Positions 7,046-7,469 of a stretch of DNA of 7,469 bases are shown here, one piece after another. The DNA lies in NCBI GenBank assembly GCA_013298265.1, contig JAAFHE010000171.1, positions 1 to 7,469 of the forward strand, in the 5' to 3' direction. A program made the translations under genes and the position numbers. This DNA comes from Lysobacterales bacterium (GTDB lineage: Bacteria > Pseudomonadota > Gammaproteobacteria > Xanthomonadales > Rhodanobacteraceae). The notes under the pieces are model-generated. The model was not told the origin of the DNA and did no database searches. It worked only from the letters and a program-made list of their open reading frames with translations. Within the stretch, counting starts at the first letter, position 1; every line of letters starts with the position of its first letter.

Positions 7046-7378
7046 TTAGGCCAGCCTCGCCCCATTCGGCACCGGCCGCTCGACCGCGGTCAGCACGATG
7101 CCGTCGTCCGTGTGGAATCCCGTCAGCAGGAACTCGGACATGAACGGCCCTATCTGCTTGGGCGGGAAATTGATGACGCCGACCACCTGACGCCCGACCA
7201 GTTCCGCCGGGTCATACAACGCGGCAATCTGCGCGCTCGTCTTCTTCTCGCCGTATGGGCCGAAATCGACCCAGACCTTGAGCGCGGGCTTCCTCGCCTG
7301 TTCGTTGACCTCGGCGCGCAGCACGGTTCCGGCCACGAGCAGCACGTTCTCGAAATCGCTCCAACTGATGGTATTCAT
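7046..7378 (-). CDS. csaA: CsaA/YgjH-type tRNA-binding protein
   Basis: A 110-residue protein made of a single tRNA-binding (OB-fold) domain, exactly the length of Bacillus CsaA and E. coli YgjH. Visible family motifs are 'ARKPALKV' (28-35), 'KKTSAQI' (45-51), 'NFPPKQIGPFMSEFLLTGF' (70-88) and 'VPNGARL' (103-109). Such proteins form dimers that bind tRNA; a chaperone or export role was proposed for Bacillus CsaA, but the true function in proteobacteria is unsettled. The ATG at 7378 is chosen because the family begins near 'WSDFENVLLVAGTV' and GAGG lies 5 nt upstream; a 13-codon upstream extension to 7417 is poorly supported. It is convergent with fadA, with a 173-nt spacer, and has no visible functional link to the fatty-acid genes. 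Confidence 0.93.
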   Translation of the reverse strand: MNTISWSDFENVLLVAGTVLRAEVNEQARKPALKVWVDFGPYGEKKTSAQIAALYDPAELVGRQVVGVINFPPKQIGPFMSEFLLTGFHTDDGIVLTAVERPVPNGARLA

Positions 7379-7431
7379 GCGGCCCTCGGCGACGAAAGGC
7401 GGCAGTCTAGCCCGCATTTCTCACACCCCTT

Positions 7432-7469
7432 CTACTGCGGCCGCCGATACGCCGTCCTGACGCGCGCTG
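7432..7469 (-). CDS. Possible C-terminal end of an unidentified gene at the right edge
   Basis: One minus-strand frame stays open from the window edge to a TAG at 7432-7434 and would end '...ARVRTAYRRPQ'. Eleven codons are too few to recognise a family, and a chance frame is quite possible. If real, it would lie 53 nt upstream of csaA on the same strand. No other gene is visible in 7379-7469. Confidence 0.2.
   Translation of the reverse strand, partial: ARVRTAYRRPQ

Noticed and set aside
1..7469. Mobile elements, CRISPR arrays, tRNA/rRNA genes, toxin-antitoxin or defence genes
   Set aside because: Read through on both strands: no transposase-like protein, no regularly spaced repeats, no cloverleaf-like sequence and no small unexplained gene pair. 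All the coding space is taken by housekeeping and beta-oxidation genes.

Overview
The window is about 7.5 kb of GC-rich bacterial chromosome. It most resembles a gammaproteobacterium of the Xanthomonadales or a close relative. The basis is the ndk-rlmN-pilF gene order, a PsrA-like TetR regulator, a FadN-type beta-oxidation fusion enzyme and strong third-position GC bias. This placement is inferred from remembered family patterns, not from a search.

Layout: on the minus strand, reading right to left, lie ndk (nucleoside diphosphate kinase), rlmN (23S rRNA/tRNA adenine C2 methyltransferase) and the first 200 codons of pilF (type IV pilus pilotin lipoprotein), cut by the left edge. They are packed as an operon: ndk and rlmN are 12 nt apart, and rlmN and pilF overlap by 11 nt. 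A divergent non-coding region (2140-2522) separates this block from a plus-strand fatty-acid degradation cluster. That cluster holds a PsrA-like regulator, a 788-residue 3-hydroxyacyl-CoA dehydrogenase/enoyl-CoA hydratase fusion (dehydrogenase half first, the FadN order) and a 398-residue thiolase (FadA). After a 173-nt spacer with two related palindromes comes a convergent minus-strand csaA-type tRNA-binding protein. The right edge may hold the last codons of one more minus-strand gene.

How the genes work together: FadN hydrates enoyl-CoA and oxidises the 3-hydroxyacyl-CoA, and FadA cleaves the resulting 3-ketoacyl-CoA to acetyl-CoA. The two therefore cover the last three steps of the beta-oxidation cycle. 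The regulator gene just upstream has a good sigma-70-like promoter. An AAAC-N4-GTTT inverted repeat lies over its predicted transcription start and matches, from memory, the PsrA operator consensus. An autoregulated, acyl-responsive psrA-fadN-fadA unit is the best regulatory reading. The other genes are housekeeping (nucleotide balance, ribosome/tRNA modification, pilus assembly, tRNA binding).

I see no mobile element, CRISPR array, phage gene, toxin-antitoxin pair or structural RNA gene, and no convincing novel system. The most useful leads are the regulatory site, the inverted repeat in the psrA leader and the small family of GTGAGAAATG-containing palindromes around csaA.
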